From NCBI RefSeq assembly GCF_020179385.1, contig NZ_JAIBLJ010000003.1, positions 147,098 through 211,097 on the forward strand: a stretch of 64,000 nucleotides of DNA, in the 5' to 3' direction. The stretch's first letter is position 1; every line of letters begins with the position of its first letter. This DNA comes from Alkalihalobacillus sp. YIM B00296. GTDB lineage: Bacteria; Bacillota; Bacilli; Bacillales; Fictibacillaceae. The notes under the pieces were generated by a model. The model was not told the origin of the DNA. It worked only from the letters and a program-made list of their open reading frames with translations, and made no database searches. Both the position numbers and the translations under genes were made by a program. Shown one piece after another: positions 53,415 to 62,729 of the stretch.

Positions 53415-54507
53415 GGGTTACAGCCTCATCTCCCATTCCATAGAATAACGGTAAACGTAATAATTTCTCACTTTCGGAAGTCGTATATTGATCTTCCCCG
53501 CAAAATTCACCATAAGCTTCTCCTGCCTTTGTGGGATGCAGAGGTACATAATGCGATACTGCAGCTATGCCATGTTCATCCAGAAACTCTCTAAGCTGTA
53601 TGCAATCCTCCTTCTGATTAGTCTTGATATAGAACATATGGGCATTATGTTGACAATCTTCCGGTATGTGGGGAGTCTTGATGAATCTTTTATCTGCCAC
53701 CGGTTGAAGTCCCTCTTTATACAGACCCCAATACCGCAGTCTTTCATCATTAATCAGATCTGCATTCTCAAATTGAGCATACAAGTAGGCTGCATTCAAG
53801 TCACTCAATAAATAAGACGAACCTACGTCCTGCCATGTATATTTATCGACCATCCCCCTTAAAAACCGGGAGCGATCCGTCCCTTTTTCCTGGATGATTT
53901 CAGCATGCTGAATCGAATTGGGACTGTTGATGATCAATGCCCCGCCTTCTCCACACGTATAATTTTTCGTATCGTGAAAGCTGAGTGTCCCGAAATGCCC
54001 GATCGTTCCTAATGGTCTTCCTTTATATGTGCTCAATAACGCTTGTGCCGCATCTTCGATGACCCATAAATCATGTGTGTTGGCAATTCTCATGATCGCA
54101 TCCATATCACAAGCAACACCGGCATAATGGACAGCGACAATCGCTTTTGTCTTTTCGGTGATGGCGTTTTGGATGAGGTCAGGATCAATGTTCATCGTAT
54201 CAGGTGAAATATCGACGAAACGGATGGTTGCACCTCTCAATACGAAGGCATTCGCAGTCGAAACAAACGTATAGGATGGCATGATCACATCATCACCCTC
54301 CTTGATATCAGTCAATAGAGCCGTCATTTCGAGCGCATGGGTACAGGAAGGTGTAAGTAAAGCTCTTTCACAGCCTAGGTGAGCTTCAAGCCAGTCCGTA
54401 CATTTCTTACCATATTCGCCTTTTCCCGATAGTTTTTCATTTCGCATCGCTTCTTTAATATAAACTTCTTCATCTCCAGTTACACATGGTTTATTGAAGG
54501 GAATCAT
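53377..54507 (-). CDS. wecE: dTDP-4-amino-4,6-dideoxygalactose transaminase (WecE/RffA type)
   Basis: A 376-residue PLP-dependent sugar aminotransferase. It follows E. coli WecE closely in many blocks: MIPFNKPCVTG, TPSCTHALEM, VIMPSYTFVSTANAFVLRGA, DTMNIDPDLI, VHYAGVACDM, the PLP-Lys block FHDTKNYTCGEGG, QDVGSSYLLSD and YTTSESEKLLRLPLFY. That similarity favours Fuc4N (amino at C4, galacto) as product, made from dTDP-4-keto-6-deoxyglucose and glutamate. ATG 54507 is preferred over ATG 54510 on ribosome-site spacing (GAGGTGG). Confidence 0.85.
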   Translation of the reverse strand: MIPFNKPCVTGDEEVYIKEAMRNEKLSGKGEYGKKCTDWLEAHLGCERALLTPSCTHALEMTALLTDIKEGDDVIMPSYTFVSTANAFVLRGATIRFVDISPDTMNIDPDLIQNAITEKTKAIVAVHYAGVACDMDAIMRIANTHDLWVIEDAAQALLSTYKGRPLGTIGHFGTLSFHDTKNYTCGEGGALIINSPNSIQHAEIIQEKGTDRSRFLRGMVDKYTWQDVGSSYLLSDLNAAYLYAQFENADLINDERLRYWGLYKEGLQPVADKRFIKTPHIPEDCQHNAHMFYIKTNQKEDCIQLREFLDEHGIAAVSHYVPLHPTKAGEAYGEFCGEDQYTTSESEKLLRLPLFYGMGDEAVTHVVDRIRTYFEI

Positions 54508-54516
54508 CATACCACC

Positions 54517-54885
54517 TCATAAAGATTGACTAGTTACTATAATCCCGATCACAATCAAAGCCAACCCGACCACTTTATGGATCGTGACAGGTTCTTGGAA
54601 CAATATGGCGGATAATAAAAATACCAGCACAAACGAAAGACTCATGAATGGGTATGCATAACTGATATTGAATTTCGTCATCGCTGCCATCCAGAATAGC
54701 GAAGCGATGAACGCAGAAATGAATCCGGAAAAGATCAATGGATCGAATAACAGCTGAAGCAGGAATAACAGCTTTTCCTTCCATCCTGCTGGCAAGGAAC
54801 CGAACTTTGCAATCCTCCATTTCAATACCAGTTGACCGTAAACGGTAAAAAATATCGTCCCGAAAATATAGAAATAACCCATCAT
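54517..54885 (-). CDS. Small multidrug-resistance-like membrane protein (probable sugar-lipid flippase)
   Basis: A 122-residue protein with four predicted helices (YFYIFGTIFFTVYGQLVLKW, then three more). The segment AMTKFNISYAYPFMSLSFVL is the Y-A-Y-P motif of the EmrE/ArnE-F/DMT group. Similar small proteins flip undecaprenyl-phosphate sugars (ArnEF) in Gram-negative bacteria. Here it lies between the acetyltransferase and wecE genes and probably brings the lipid-linked sugar to the outer face. It overlaps the acetyltransferase gene by 4 bases. Confidence 0.7.
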   Translation of the reverse strand: MMGYFYIFGTIFFTVYGQLVLKWRIAKFGSLPAGWKEKLLFLLQLLFDPLIFSGFISAFIASLFWMAAMTKFNISYAYPFMSLSFVLVFLLSAILFQEPVTIHKVVGLALIVIGIIVTSQSL

Positions 54886-55574
54886 CCAGCTTGTCCTGGT
54901 ACCGGACCACTCAATTTATGATAAACATCAATTGTACGGGTCAATTTGAATCCGAGTGAATGGAACAGATTCAATGAAGGAAGGTTTGCAGCTGAGATAG
55001 ACGTTTTCAGATGGGTGTACCCACCAAGGTTGAGCTGTTCATGACAGGCCTTGCTTACCATGTATTTCGTCAAACCCTTCTGCCGGAATTCCTTTTTCAC
55101 CCCGATCAGCAGGACTTTATCATTTTCATAGGCATAGAAGGCCGCCATTTCTCCTTGATATAGCATAAAAAAAACTAAATCCTTCTCATATAAATCCCGC
55201 ACCCAATTCACGTATCTCAAATCTGCCAATGATGAAGGGATGTTAAAATCACGATGGAAGCGTCCATGCGTAAAAGCTTCCTTCGCAATCCTAGTGATCT
55301 CCTCAAGTTCTCCTTCTTTGGAGATGGAGATGTCATCTTGGTCAAAATGTTTCAGCTTTTCGCGACTACATTCCGGTTCAATCATCGTGTCTGTATAATA
55401 AAATCCATATTTTAAAAGTGATTTTGAACTCTGGAGCGGATCCACTTTGAGTGTAAAATGGCCATTGACTTGATCCGTTTGTGCAAGTGCCTCTTCAGAT
55501 GAAGAGGTCAGCTCATACGTATCGATTCCAAAGTTCCTCTTATCCCATGGGGTCTCTTTCAGAAATTGAGACAT
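54882..55574 (-). CDS. GNAT-family acetyltransferase (WecD/RffC-like)
   Basis: A 230-residue protein whose C-terminal half is a GNAT domain: LLIGVKKEFRQKGLTKYMVS is the acetyl-CoA motif, followed by SISAANLPSLNLFHSLGFKL. The N-terminal half (ETPWDKRNFGIDTYEL) is like that of WecD, which acetylates the C4 amino group of dTDP-Fuc4N. Its place right after the glycosyltransferase gene and before the flippase and wecE genes supports this. ATG 55574 has AGGAGGTGAT upstream. Confidence 0.75.
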   Translation of the reverse strand: MSQFLKETPWDKRNFGIDTYELTSSSEEALAQTDQVNGHFTLKVDPLQSSKSLLKYGFYYTDTMIEPECSREKLKHFDQDDISISKEGELEEITRIAKEAFTHGRFHRDFNIPSSLADLRYVNWVRDLYEKDLVFFMLYQGEMAAFYAYENDKVLLIGVKKEFRQKGLTKYMVSKACHEQLNLGGYTHLKTSISAANLPSLNLFHSLGFKLTRTIDVYHKLSGPVPGQAG

Positions 55575-55578
55575 CCCA

Positions 55579-56538
55579 TCACCTCCTATCGTTTTCAATA
55601 TCGAATCCATCTGTTTTGTCCTGGATCAGATAAAGCGGACGCCCCTTCGTTTCATTGAATACTTTCCCTAAATAAAGGCCAAGTATGCCAAAATTGAAGA
55701 AAATCAACCCGCCTATAAAATATAGTGAAACCATTACACTCGTCCAGCCTTGTACCGGAACGGATAGGAAAAAGTATCGTATGAAGAGGAAAAGTCCATA
55801 TATGAAAGATCCAAGGGAAATCAAAAAACCTAGTTGGATCGATAACCTCAATGGTTTATTTGATTGGGAAATAATCACATCAGTGGCTAACGTGATCAAT
55901 TTCATCAAGTTGTAGGAACTCTTACCATTCTTTCGACTGCTGTGATTGACTGTGACTGTCGCTGTCTTGAACCCCATCCATTTGATGAAGAGCGGGAATA
56001 ATCGATTTTGTTCTCTCATCTTTCTGAAACTGTTGACGACGTTTTTTGAACAAATACTGAAATTTGCGATTGTATGATCTGATGATTGATCAGTGAGATA
56101 ATCATAAACTTTATAGAACATTTTTGATGAAAGGCGTTTTAAAAATCCGTCTTTACGTTCAATCCTCTTACCGAAGACGACCTCATAACCTTCATTCACT
56201 TTCTCATATAGATCCCTGATATTTTCAGGACGGTCTTGCAAATCACAATCCATTACGACAACCCAATCTCCCGAAGAATGGTCAAGCCCTGCAGTAATGG
56301 CATGATGCTGTCCAAAATTTCTCGAAAGATCGATTCCTTTGATTTTCTTATCGGATTCGCTTAAAGCTTTGATCTTTGTCCAAGCATCATCAGGACTGCA
56401 ATCATTGACCATGATGATTTCATAGTCTCCTCCAAGCTCTTCAAGTGTAGATTTCAACCGTATACTGAGTTCGTCCAAGCATGCTTCACATCCATAGACC
56501 GGTATGACAACAGATATCAAATCCTTACTTCTCCCCAT
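55579..56538 (-). CDS. Membrane-bound GT2 glycosyltransferase (CsbB/GtrB/YkoT type)
   Basis: A 319-residue enzyme with an N-terminal GT2 domain (VVIPVYGCEACLDEL; DXD-like MDCDLQDRP; LSRNFGQHHAITAGL) and two C-terminal membrane helices (LGFLISLGSFIYGLFLFI and VSLYFIGGLIFFNFGIL). This is the layout of polyprenyl-phosphate sugar transferases. It is expected to move the sugar from dTDP-Fuc4NAc to undecaprenyl phosphate. The gene overlaps rfbB by 22 bases. Confidence 0.85.
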   Translation of the reverse strand: MGRSKDLISVVIPVYGCEACLDELSIRLKSTLEELGGDYEIIMVNDCSPDDAWTKIKALSESDKKIKGIDLSRNFGQHHAITAGLDHSSGDWVVVMDCDLQDRPENIRDLYEKVNEGYEVVFGKRIERKDGFLKRLSSKMFYKVYDYLTDQSSDHTIANFSICSKNVVNSFRKMREQNRLFPLFIKWMGFKTATVTVNHSSRKNGKSSYNLMKLITLATDVIISQSNKPLRLSIQLGFLISLGSFIYGLFLFIRYFFLSVPVQGWTSVMVSLYFIGGLIFFNFGILGLYLGKVFNETKGRPLYLIQDKTDGFDIENDRR

Positions 56539-57554
56539 TTACGGCTGTACCATTCGACAGTGTTGCGTAGTCCTGCATCTATTGACATGACCGGCTCCCA
56601 CCCAAGTGATTGACGGATTTTCCGGTCATCCACTGCATATCTACGGTCATGACCTGGACGATCTTCTACGAATGTAATCAAGTCTTGAAAACTAATGATA
56701 GAAGCTTGCTCTAATGCATCCGGGTGTAATTCGTTAAGTATCAGACAGATCTTCATGGCCAGGTCGAGATTCGTCCATTCGTTTCCCCCGCCGATATTGT
56801 AGCTTTCCCCTGATACTCCTTGATGATAGATAAGATCAAGGGCTCTGCAATGATCCTCGACATGTAACCAGTCCCTAATGTTTTGACCGTCTCCGTAAAT
56901 CGGAATCGGTTCTGCAGCTAAGGCTTTTGAGATGATCGTCGGGATCAGCTTCTCTTCATGCTGGCGTGGTCCATAATTATTGGAGCTGCTTGATATGACG
57001 ACATTCATCCCATGGGTATGGCCGAAGCTTTTGACAAGCATGTTAGCGCTTGCTTTTGAAGCACTGTAAGGATTACGCGGATCATAAGGTGTCTCTTCAG
57101 TGAATTTATCTGTTTCGTTTTCCAATGATCCATACACTTCATCAGTCGAAATGTGATGAAACCTCCGTTTTGCCAACTCTCCATTTTTCTCCCAGGTTTG
57201 TTTAGCTGCCTGGAGAAGATTCACCGTTCCTACTACGTTCGTCAGGACAAAAGGGCTGGCATTGTCGATCGAGTTATCAACATGGGATTCGGCAGCAAAA
57301 TGGATAACGCCATTAATATCGTATTTAGAAAATATCTCTGCAACAAAATATTGGTCTGCTATATCACCGTTGAGAAATTGATAGTTATCATGTGATTCAA
57401 CCTCGCGAAGGTTTTCAAGCGAGCCTGCATAAGTCAATTTGTCGATATTGAGGATTTCGTAGTCTGGATATTCTTTTGATAAATAATGAATGAAATTCGA
57501 GCCTATGAAGCCGGCTCCGCCTGTAATCAGGATCGTCTGTTTCTCGTTACTCAT
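56517..57554 (-). CDS. rfbB: dTDP-glucose 4,6-dehydratase
   Basis: A 345-residue short-chain dehydratase that makes dTDP-4-keto-6-deoxyglucose. Conserved parts are the NAD-binding GGAGFIGSNF, FAAESHVDNSID, STDEVYG (catalytic Asp-Glu), YSASKASANMLV (YxxxK) and RPGHDRRYAVD. ATG 57554 overlaps the rfbA stop region. The following aminotransferase uses its product. No rmlC or rmlD is nearby, so the pathway is not for rhamnose. Confidence 0.9.
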   Translation of the reverse strand: MSNEKQTILITGGAGFIGSNFIHYLSKEYPDYEILNIDKLTYAGSLENLREVESHDNYQFLNGDIADQYFVAEIFSKYDINGVIHFAAESHVDNSIDNASPFVLTNVVGTVNLLQAAKQTWEKNGELAKRRFHHISTDEVYGSLENETDKFTEETPYDPRNPYSASKASANMLVKSFGHTHGMNVVISSSSNNYGPRQHEEKLIPTIISKALAAEPIPIYGDGQNIRDWLHVEDHCRALDLIYHQGVSGESYNIGGGNEWTNLDLAMKICLILNELHPDALEQASIISFQDLITFVEDRPGHDRRYAVDDRKIRQSLGWEPVMSIDAGLRNTVEWYSRKWGEVRI

Positions 57555-58479
57555 TCTCAACCAACCCCAGAACAGGATTTTGATCGATGGAATCCCAATA
57601 TTGTTGACTGTGTTTCCTTTGGGCGATTTCCAACAGGTATTCTCCATAATCGGTTTTTTGCATGGTGGTCCCTTTTTCTTTCAATTCTTCTTTTGTAATG
57701 TATCCCAGATAAAAGGCGATCTCTTCAAGGCAAGCAAGTTTGAAGCCTTGACGCTGCTGAATGTTTTTCACGAATTCAGAGGCTTCGAAAAGGGCATCAT
57801 GCGTTCCAGCATCCAGCCAGGCGAATCCTCTTCCCAACAATTGGACGTGCAGCTGCTCCTTTTTCAGATATTCTTTGTTGACATCCGTGATTTCGAGTTC
57901 TCCGCGTTTCGAAAAGTTGAGTTTTTTCGCAATATCGACCACTTTGTTGTCATAGATGTATAATCCAGTCACTGCAAAATCCGATTTAGGATCTTCAGGT
58001 TTTTCTTCGAGCGATACAACCTTCTGACCGGAATCGAATTCCACGACCCCGAACCTCCGCGGATCCTTTACCCGATACCCGAAAATTGTCGCGTCCTTAT
58101 GACTCTTTATCGCTTGTCTTAATAAATTGGTAAAACCTTGGCCGTAGAAAATATTGTCACCAAGGATCAACGTAACATCATCTTTTCCGATGAATTTTTC
58201 CCCGATGATGAATGCTTCTGGAATTCCATTCGGCTCTTTTTGTTCACGGTAGACAAGAGAGAGTCCTAAGGAAGAGCCATCACCTAACAACTTTTCGAAT
58301 CGTGGTATGTCTTCAGGCGTACTGATGATCATCACTTCTTTAATACCAGCTAACATCAGGATTGATAACGGATAATAGACCATCGGCTTGTCGAACACAG
58401 CGAGCAGGTGCTTATTGATGCTATCTGTGCTGGGGGACAGCCGAGTTCCGCTTCCTCCTGCAAGAATGATCCCTTTCAT
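57547..58479 (-). CDS. rfbA: Glucose-1-phosphate thymidylyltransferase
   Basis: A 310-residue nucleotidyltransferase with the signature LAGGSGTRLSPST, then KPMVYYPLSILMLAGI, LGDNIFYGQGF and FAWLDAGTHDAL. It joins dTTP and glucose-1-phosphate to dTDP-glucose and heads the operon. GGAGGGG precedes its ATG. It is slightly longer than the common 290 residues, by a C-terminal tail. Confidence 0.9.
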   Translation of the reverse strand: MKGIILAGGSGTRLSPSTDSINKHLLAVFDKPMVYYPLSILMLAGIKEVMIISTPEDIPRFEKLLGDGSSLGLSLVYREQKEPNGIPEAFIIGEKFIGKDDVTLILGDNIFYGQGFTNLLRQAIKSHKDATIFGYRVKDPRRFGVVEFDSGQKVVSLEEKPEDPKSDFAVTGLYIYDNKVVDIAKKLNFSKRGELEITDVNKEYLKKEQLHVQLLGRGFAWLDAGTHDALFEASEFVKNIQQRQGFKLACLEEIAFYLGYITKEELKEKGTTMQKTDYGEYLLEIAQRKHSQQYWDSIDQNPVLGLVENE

Positions 58480-58623
58480 AAAAACCCCTCCATCAAATCG
58501 ACTTAGTATCCTGTTGGATTCTAGTTAAATACAAACATGTGAATTTATTTCCTTTAACGAAATACATTTAAACATACGATTATGTTAAATTTGTTTTACT
58601 TAATGTAACAATTCGTTTTAAAC

Positions 58624-58668
58624 CAAAAAAACCGGATGTGGAAGGTTCAAAATATTCCATCAACCGGG
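58624..58668 (-). terminator. Terminator downstream of the ABC ruins
   Basis: CCGGTTGATGGAA and TTCCACATCCGG form an imperfect stem with a T7 tail on the minus strand. It lies between the ABC remnants and the rfbA operon promoter region and would keep the two apart. Confidence 0.6.
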
Positions 58669-58684
58669 GTTCTTTAGACATATA

Positions 58685-59404
58685 TTAAGCCATTTCTTTC
58701 AAGTATGGTAAGAATAAAGCGTTACGATTGAGGTACCCTACAATTCACCCCGACTCGATCCTGTGTTCACTGTGTCCTTACATATTCAGAAAACCTATTG
58801 GGACTCCAAACAAGATACTTAGAGAAGATTTTTGTCACAATGGAAATGAAGATCGTAGGGAGGTCAGAAACGCCATGACTCCAGAATTCTTCACAAGAGT
58901 ATTCATGAAAACAGATATCGACACAACAAGAACGAGCCAAAACCATACTTGGAAAAATTGGTGGGATGTAAGTTCTCCAAATAAGATACTCGTATAATAC
59001 CAGGATATGGACAATCCACAAGTAAGCGATATAAGAACAAGATGGGTCGTTGCTGTCCACTTTGCGGTGATATAGGTACAGATACCTGATTGGCTTGACT
59101 AATCTACTCCGCTTCTTCGTTCGCAAGCAATCAGACCCATCGTCATCAGTACAATGATCAATACATCGAGTTAGCTGAATTGACCCAGGCTAGACATAAT
59201 GATATCTTCAGGTCTGAAATCATGTAAATTCAAACTTGATCCTTCAGGCATGCCACCATTCGCTTCAATGATCTTCGGCAGATAATAGGTACTAAGCGGA
59301 TCCATCACACCGAGTAACATGAAAACGATCGGTATCCAAATCCATTTGTAATTCCTCCAGTTCTCCAGGTTTTCACGACGAAACACCACAAACCACTGCA
59401 TCAT
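58685..59404 (-). pseudogene. ABC-2 permease, decayed
   Basis: The start is intact (ATG 59404): MMQWFVVFRRENLENWRNYK, WIWIPIVFMLLGVMDPLSTYY and so on to SSLGQFS, then a stop. Later frames hold further parts of the same family: IIVLMTMGLIACERRSGVD, ICTYITAKW, LVVSISVFMNTLVKNSGVMA and LTSLRSSF. At least three in-frame stops or shifts are present. It overlaps the ATPase remnant by the usual 4 bases. Clearly dead. Confidence 0.8.
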
Positions 59405-59565
59405 TTCTGCACCACCTTCATAAACATGTCCTCCAAGCTTGTTCTAGCAAGCTCGAACTTCGTAAGCGGCAAATGATTACTCCGCACAACCTCTAGAATC
59501 TCCTTTCTACCTTCTTCGAGGTCCGAGACATACACATTATATCGAATTATCTCTACAACTCGAGA
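59401..59565 (-). pseudogene. ABC transporter ATPase, C-terminal fragment
   Basis: Only about the last 55 codons remain, reading VYVSDLEEGRKEILEVV, then SNHLPLTKFELARTSLEDMF and the stop. This is a typical tail of an exporter ATPase. All of Walker A and B are missing, so a deletion took most of the gene. The stop overlaps the permease start (ATGA). Confidence 0.75.
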
Positions 59566-59619
59566 CCAAAACGCTACAAATTTGAAATTATCTCAACAAC
59601 TTGAAAATATCTGTACAAC

Positions 59620-59669
59620 AAAAAAAGGCTGTCCCAAAACATAGTGTCAGACACTAATGGGACAGCCCC
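59620..59669 (-). terminator. Terminator of trhO paralogue 2
   Basis: GGGGCTGTCCCA pairs with TGGGACAGCC and runs into TTTTTTT. The loop holds GTGTCTGACAC, itself a small palindrome. Confidence 0.85.
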
Positions 59670-59676
59670 TCAATTG

Positions 59677-60588
59677 TTATACTTGTTGATCTACTGGTTT
59701 TCCATAACGGTTCCGCGGATGTTCACGACATTCATCGGAACAAGAACGCTCATATTTTTCTTCACATTCATGACATGCAACGTGTTGACGGTTGCATTCT
59801 GGATTTGCGCAATTTACGTAACGATCTTCGGTTTTCCCACAGTAGTAGCATTTACCGACTACCTTGTCTTCCACACGGTTGATCGGTACTGCAATACGCT
59901 CATCGAAGACGTAGCATTTTCCATCGTATAGTTGCCCTTTGGTTTTCTCATTCTTGGAGTAATTGATAATTCCACCGTGTAACTGGTTTACGTCTTCAAA
60001 TCCTTCTTTTTTCAAGAAACCGGAGAACTTTTCACAGCGGATTCCACCGGTGCAATAGGTAAGGATCTTTTTACCTTCAAGATTCTCACGGTTTTGTTTG
60101 ATCCATTCCGGCAACTCACGGAAAGTTGTGATTTCTGGACGGATCGCTCCTCTGAAGTGGCCGATATCATATTCGTAATCATTACGTGCATCGATGATGA
60201 TGACATCATCACGTTTCATTGCTTCGTAAAATTCTTCTGGAGTCAAATGTTTTCCTGTTGTCACATTTGGATTGATTTCTTTTAGAATTCCAGAGTTCAC
60301 AAGCTCCGGACGATAACGTACATGCATTTTCTTGAAAGCATGTCCATCCGCTTCATCTATTTTAAATTCAATACCCTCAAATCTTTCGTCATTAAGTAGA
60401 GATTCCATGTACGCATCAGTCTGTTCTACAGTTCCAGATACCGTACCGTTGATCCCTTCGTCTGCAATGAGGATTCGGCCTTTCAAGCCCAAATCTTTAC
60501 AAAACTGCAGATGCTCTTCCTTGAATTGTTCCGCATTTTCGAGCGGAGTGTACTTGTAATAAAGTAATACCCGATATGGTTTTGTCAT
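59677..60588 (-). CDS. trhO: tRNA uridine(34) hydroxylase TrhO, paralogue 2
   Basis: A 303-residue protein of the same family as the one at 49549, with very similar blocks ([53 protein letters not shown]). The Cys-rich tail ([29 protein letters not shown]) differs more. The two copies are about 10 kb apart and look like old paralogues, not a recent duplication. ATG 60588 has AGGTGA upstream. Confidence 0.85.
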   Translation of the reverse strand: MTKPYRVLLYYKYTPLENAEQFKEEHLQFCKDLGLKGRILIADEGINGTVSGTVEQTDAYMESLLNDERFEGIEFKIDEADGHAFKKMHVRYRPELVNSGILKEINPNVTTGKHLTPEEFYEAMKRDDVIIIDARNDYEYDIGHFRGAIRPEITTFRELPEWIKQNRENLEGKKILTYCTGGIRCEKFSGFLKKEGFEDVNQLHGGIINYSKNEKTKGQLYDGKCYVFDERIAVPINRVEDKVVGKCYYCGKTEDRYVNCANPECNRQHVACHECEEKYERSCSDECREHPRNRYGKPVDQQV

Positions 60589-60717
60589 GGTCAATCACCT
60601 ATTCCTTTGATATTGTATTGCAGGTACAACACCAGTTACAACGTTATATATTAGCAAATCGAACTGCCGTTTGGCAAGTGTATTATAATGGAATTTGCTG
60701 TAACTGTTGAAATAGGT

Positions 60718-61752
60718 TTATTTTTTCACAGTATCAAACAGCTGTTGAAAAGTACTGAGTGTTTGATTGATATCTTCATCAGAAATATGGTGGTGGGTTG
60801 TGAATCGAATGGTTGTCGGTCCAAATGGGACAGCAAGGATTCCGTTGCTTTTAAGCAAATCCAAGATCTCCTCGACCGATTTTCCTGTCGCTTCAGTATC
60901 AACGAGGACAATGTTCGTATCAACCCTGTTGTTGATTTTGAGATCACGGATATTGCGGATCCCTTCTGCAAGGCGTCTCGCACGATCATTGTCCTCCTTC
61001 AGACGATCCGCCATTTTCGTAAGTGCAATCAGACCTGGTGAAGCCACAACGCCAACCTGACGCAACCCGCCTCCAAGTCTTTTACGCCATTTCCGAGCTC
61101 GTTTTATAAAAGATTCACTCCCAGCGATGAGCGATCCAATTGGTGCACCGAGACCTTTCGATAGGCAGATTTGTACGGTGGTCGTATGCTCCGTAAATGC
61201 TGTTACTGGAACACCAAGTTCCACCGACGCATTGAATAGCCTAGCTCCGTCAAGATGGACAGGTATGTTATGTTCCTGAGCCACTTGATACACTTCCCTC
61301 ATGTTTTCAATCGGTACAATCGCACCACCAGCTCGGTTATGGGTATTTTCAATGCATATCATTCCTGTTTCTGGTAAATGGACATCCTCGCTACGGATTG
61401 CATTTCTTACATCATTTGGATTGATTGCGCCTCTATTCCCTTTGATTGTTCGCGTCTGGACACCACCGAAAGCTGAAATGGCACCGCCTTCATAATAAAA
61501 AATATGGGCTTCTTCTTCCAGCAATACTTCGTTTCCGGGCTGGCAATGGGTAAGAACGGCGATCTGGTTCCCTTGTGTCCCGCTTGTCACAAACAGGGCT
61601 GCCTCTTTTCCTAACAACTCTGCCGCCTTATCTTCTAATTTTTTCACGAGTGGATCTTCTCCATACACATCATCGCCACATTCTGCTTCATACATCGCTT
61701 TTCTCATTTCTTCAGTCGGCTTTGTGACTGTATCACTGCGTAAGTCGATCAC
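60718..61752 (-). CDS. ltaE: Low-specificity L-threonine aldolase
   Basis: A 344-residue PLP enzyme that splits threonine or allo-threonine to glycine and acetaldehyde. Features are the start MIDLRSDTVTKPTEEMRKAM, GDDVYGEDP, HLDGARLFNASVELG and the PLP-Lys block LSKGLGAPIGSLI. It is 16 bases after the amidohydrolase gene and may be cotranscribed with it. Confidence 0.9.
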   Translation of the reverse strand: MIDLRSDTVTKPTEEMRKAMYEAECGDDVYGEDPLVKKLEDKAAELLGKEAALFVTSGTQGNQIAVLTHCQPGNEVLLEEEAHIFYYEGGAISAFGGVQTRTIKGNRGAINPNDVRNAIRSEDVHLPETGMICIENTHNRAGGAIVPIENMREVYQVAQEHNIPVHLDGARLFNASVELGVPVTAFTEHTTTVQICLSKGLGAPIGSLIAGSESFIKRARKWRKRLGGGLRQVGVVASPGLIALTKMADRLKEDNDRARRLAEGIRNIRDLKINNRVDTNIVLVDTEATGKSVEEILDLLKSNGILAVPFGPTTIRFTTHHHISDEDINQTLSTFQQLFDTVKK

Positions 61753-61768
61753 TTGGATCCTCTCCTTA

Positions 61769-62620
61769 TTATATGAATGGTTTCAATTTTGGAAATACAT
61801 TAAGCGCAGTGTAGTAAAAAACGTCTTCATGATGCTTTTTTGGAATAATACTCTTGATAAACTCAATATAAGGCTTCACTGGAACAAGCGGCCAATCGGT
61901 CCCGAACAGGAATTTGCTATAGTCGTCCGTAAAAGTCAACGCATGTAAAAGATGATTGAAAAAACGCGGTGATTCCTTGTATCGCTTGATGTCTTCTGCA
62001 TTTCCGACGACCAGTCCCGAAAGATCAGCGAATACATTCCGATTTTTATAAACCACTTCAGCCCCGTCCAGTGTCCACGGATCCCCGAAATGAGCCATTA
62101 CGAAATTGATTTCACGGTGTTTAACGGCTACTTCATCCAATGTAAGCGGATGAGCGTATTTCAAGAGGCCTCTTTCCGAATATGTATCTCCTGTATGGAA
62201 AACGACAGGCAGGTTGAATTCTTTTGCTAATGCGTAAATCGGATCGTAGACCACATCATAAGCGTAGAACGGATAATAGCCTAAATAAATTTTCAAACCA
62301 ACGACTTCCGACTTCTGAACCTCAGCCCGGAGGCGTTCCATCGCAGGCTCGTCTAACTTGTAAGGGTTGATTCCAGCACAATAGACGATTGAAGGAGCGT
62401 GTTCGGCAAGATCAAGGCCCATCGGTGTTGTTGCTTCTTCATCCGGAAAGCCGTTCACCTTGGCCTCGGACAACCCCATTCCGATCCCAATAGATACTCC
62501 CGCCTCTCTGTATTCTTTTATTATCCCTTCAGATGAGTAATCCACCCCTGAAAGTTCCTCCGCGGTATTATGAAAACTTTCGATTTTCGACAAATGCATA
62601 TGAGCATCAATGATTTTCAT
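61769..62620 (-). CDS. Amidohydrolase-family (amidohydrolase_2) protein
   Basis: A 283-residue TIM-barrel hydrolase. Metal ligands are in DAHMHLSKI (HxH), VFHTGDTYS (His), MAHFGDPW (His) and LFGTDWPLVP (Asp). This group includes decarboxylases and lactonases. The substrate is unknown. It is upstream of ltaE on the same strand, which may hint at amino-acid or aldehyde metabolism. Confidence 0.8.
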   Translation of the reverse strand: MKIIDAHMHLSKIESFHNTAEELSGVDYSSEGIIKEYREAGVSIGIGMGLSEAKVNGFPDEEATTPMGLDLAEHAPSIVYCAGINPYKLDEPAMERLRAEVQKSEVVGLKIYLGYYPFYAYDVVYDPIYALAKEFNLPVVFHTGDTYSERGLLKYAHPLTLDEVAVKHREINFVMAHFGDPWTLDGAEVVYKNRNVFADLSGLVVGNAEDIKRYKESPRFFNHLLHALTFTDDYSKFLFGTDWPLVPVKPYIEFIKSIIPKKHHEDVFYYTALNVFPKLKPFI

Positions 62621-62650
62621 CCTACACCTCCATGTATTAAAGCGAATAGG

Positions 62651-62684
62651 AAAACCCTACTCATATAGGTGAGTAAGGGTTTTT
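62651..62684 (-). terminator. Terminator of the MFS transporter gene
   Basis: AAACCCTTACTCA and TGAGTAGGGTTTT pair around a short A/T loop and end in TTTTCC on the minus strand. Confidence 0.75.
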
Positions 62685-62729
62685 GAATTTTCAATCTTCA
62701 TTTTATCATAGGAAAGTAATGACGATGGA

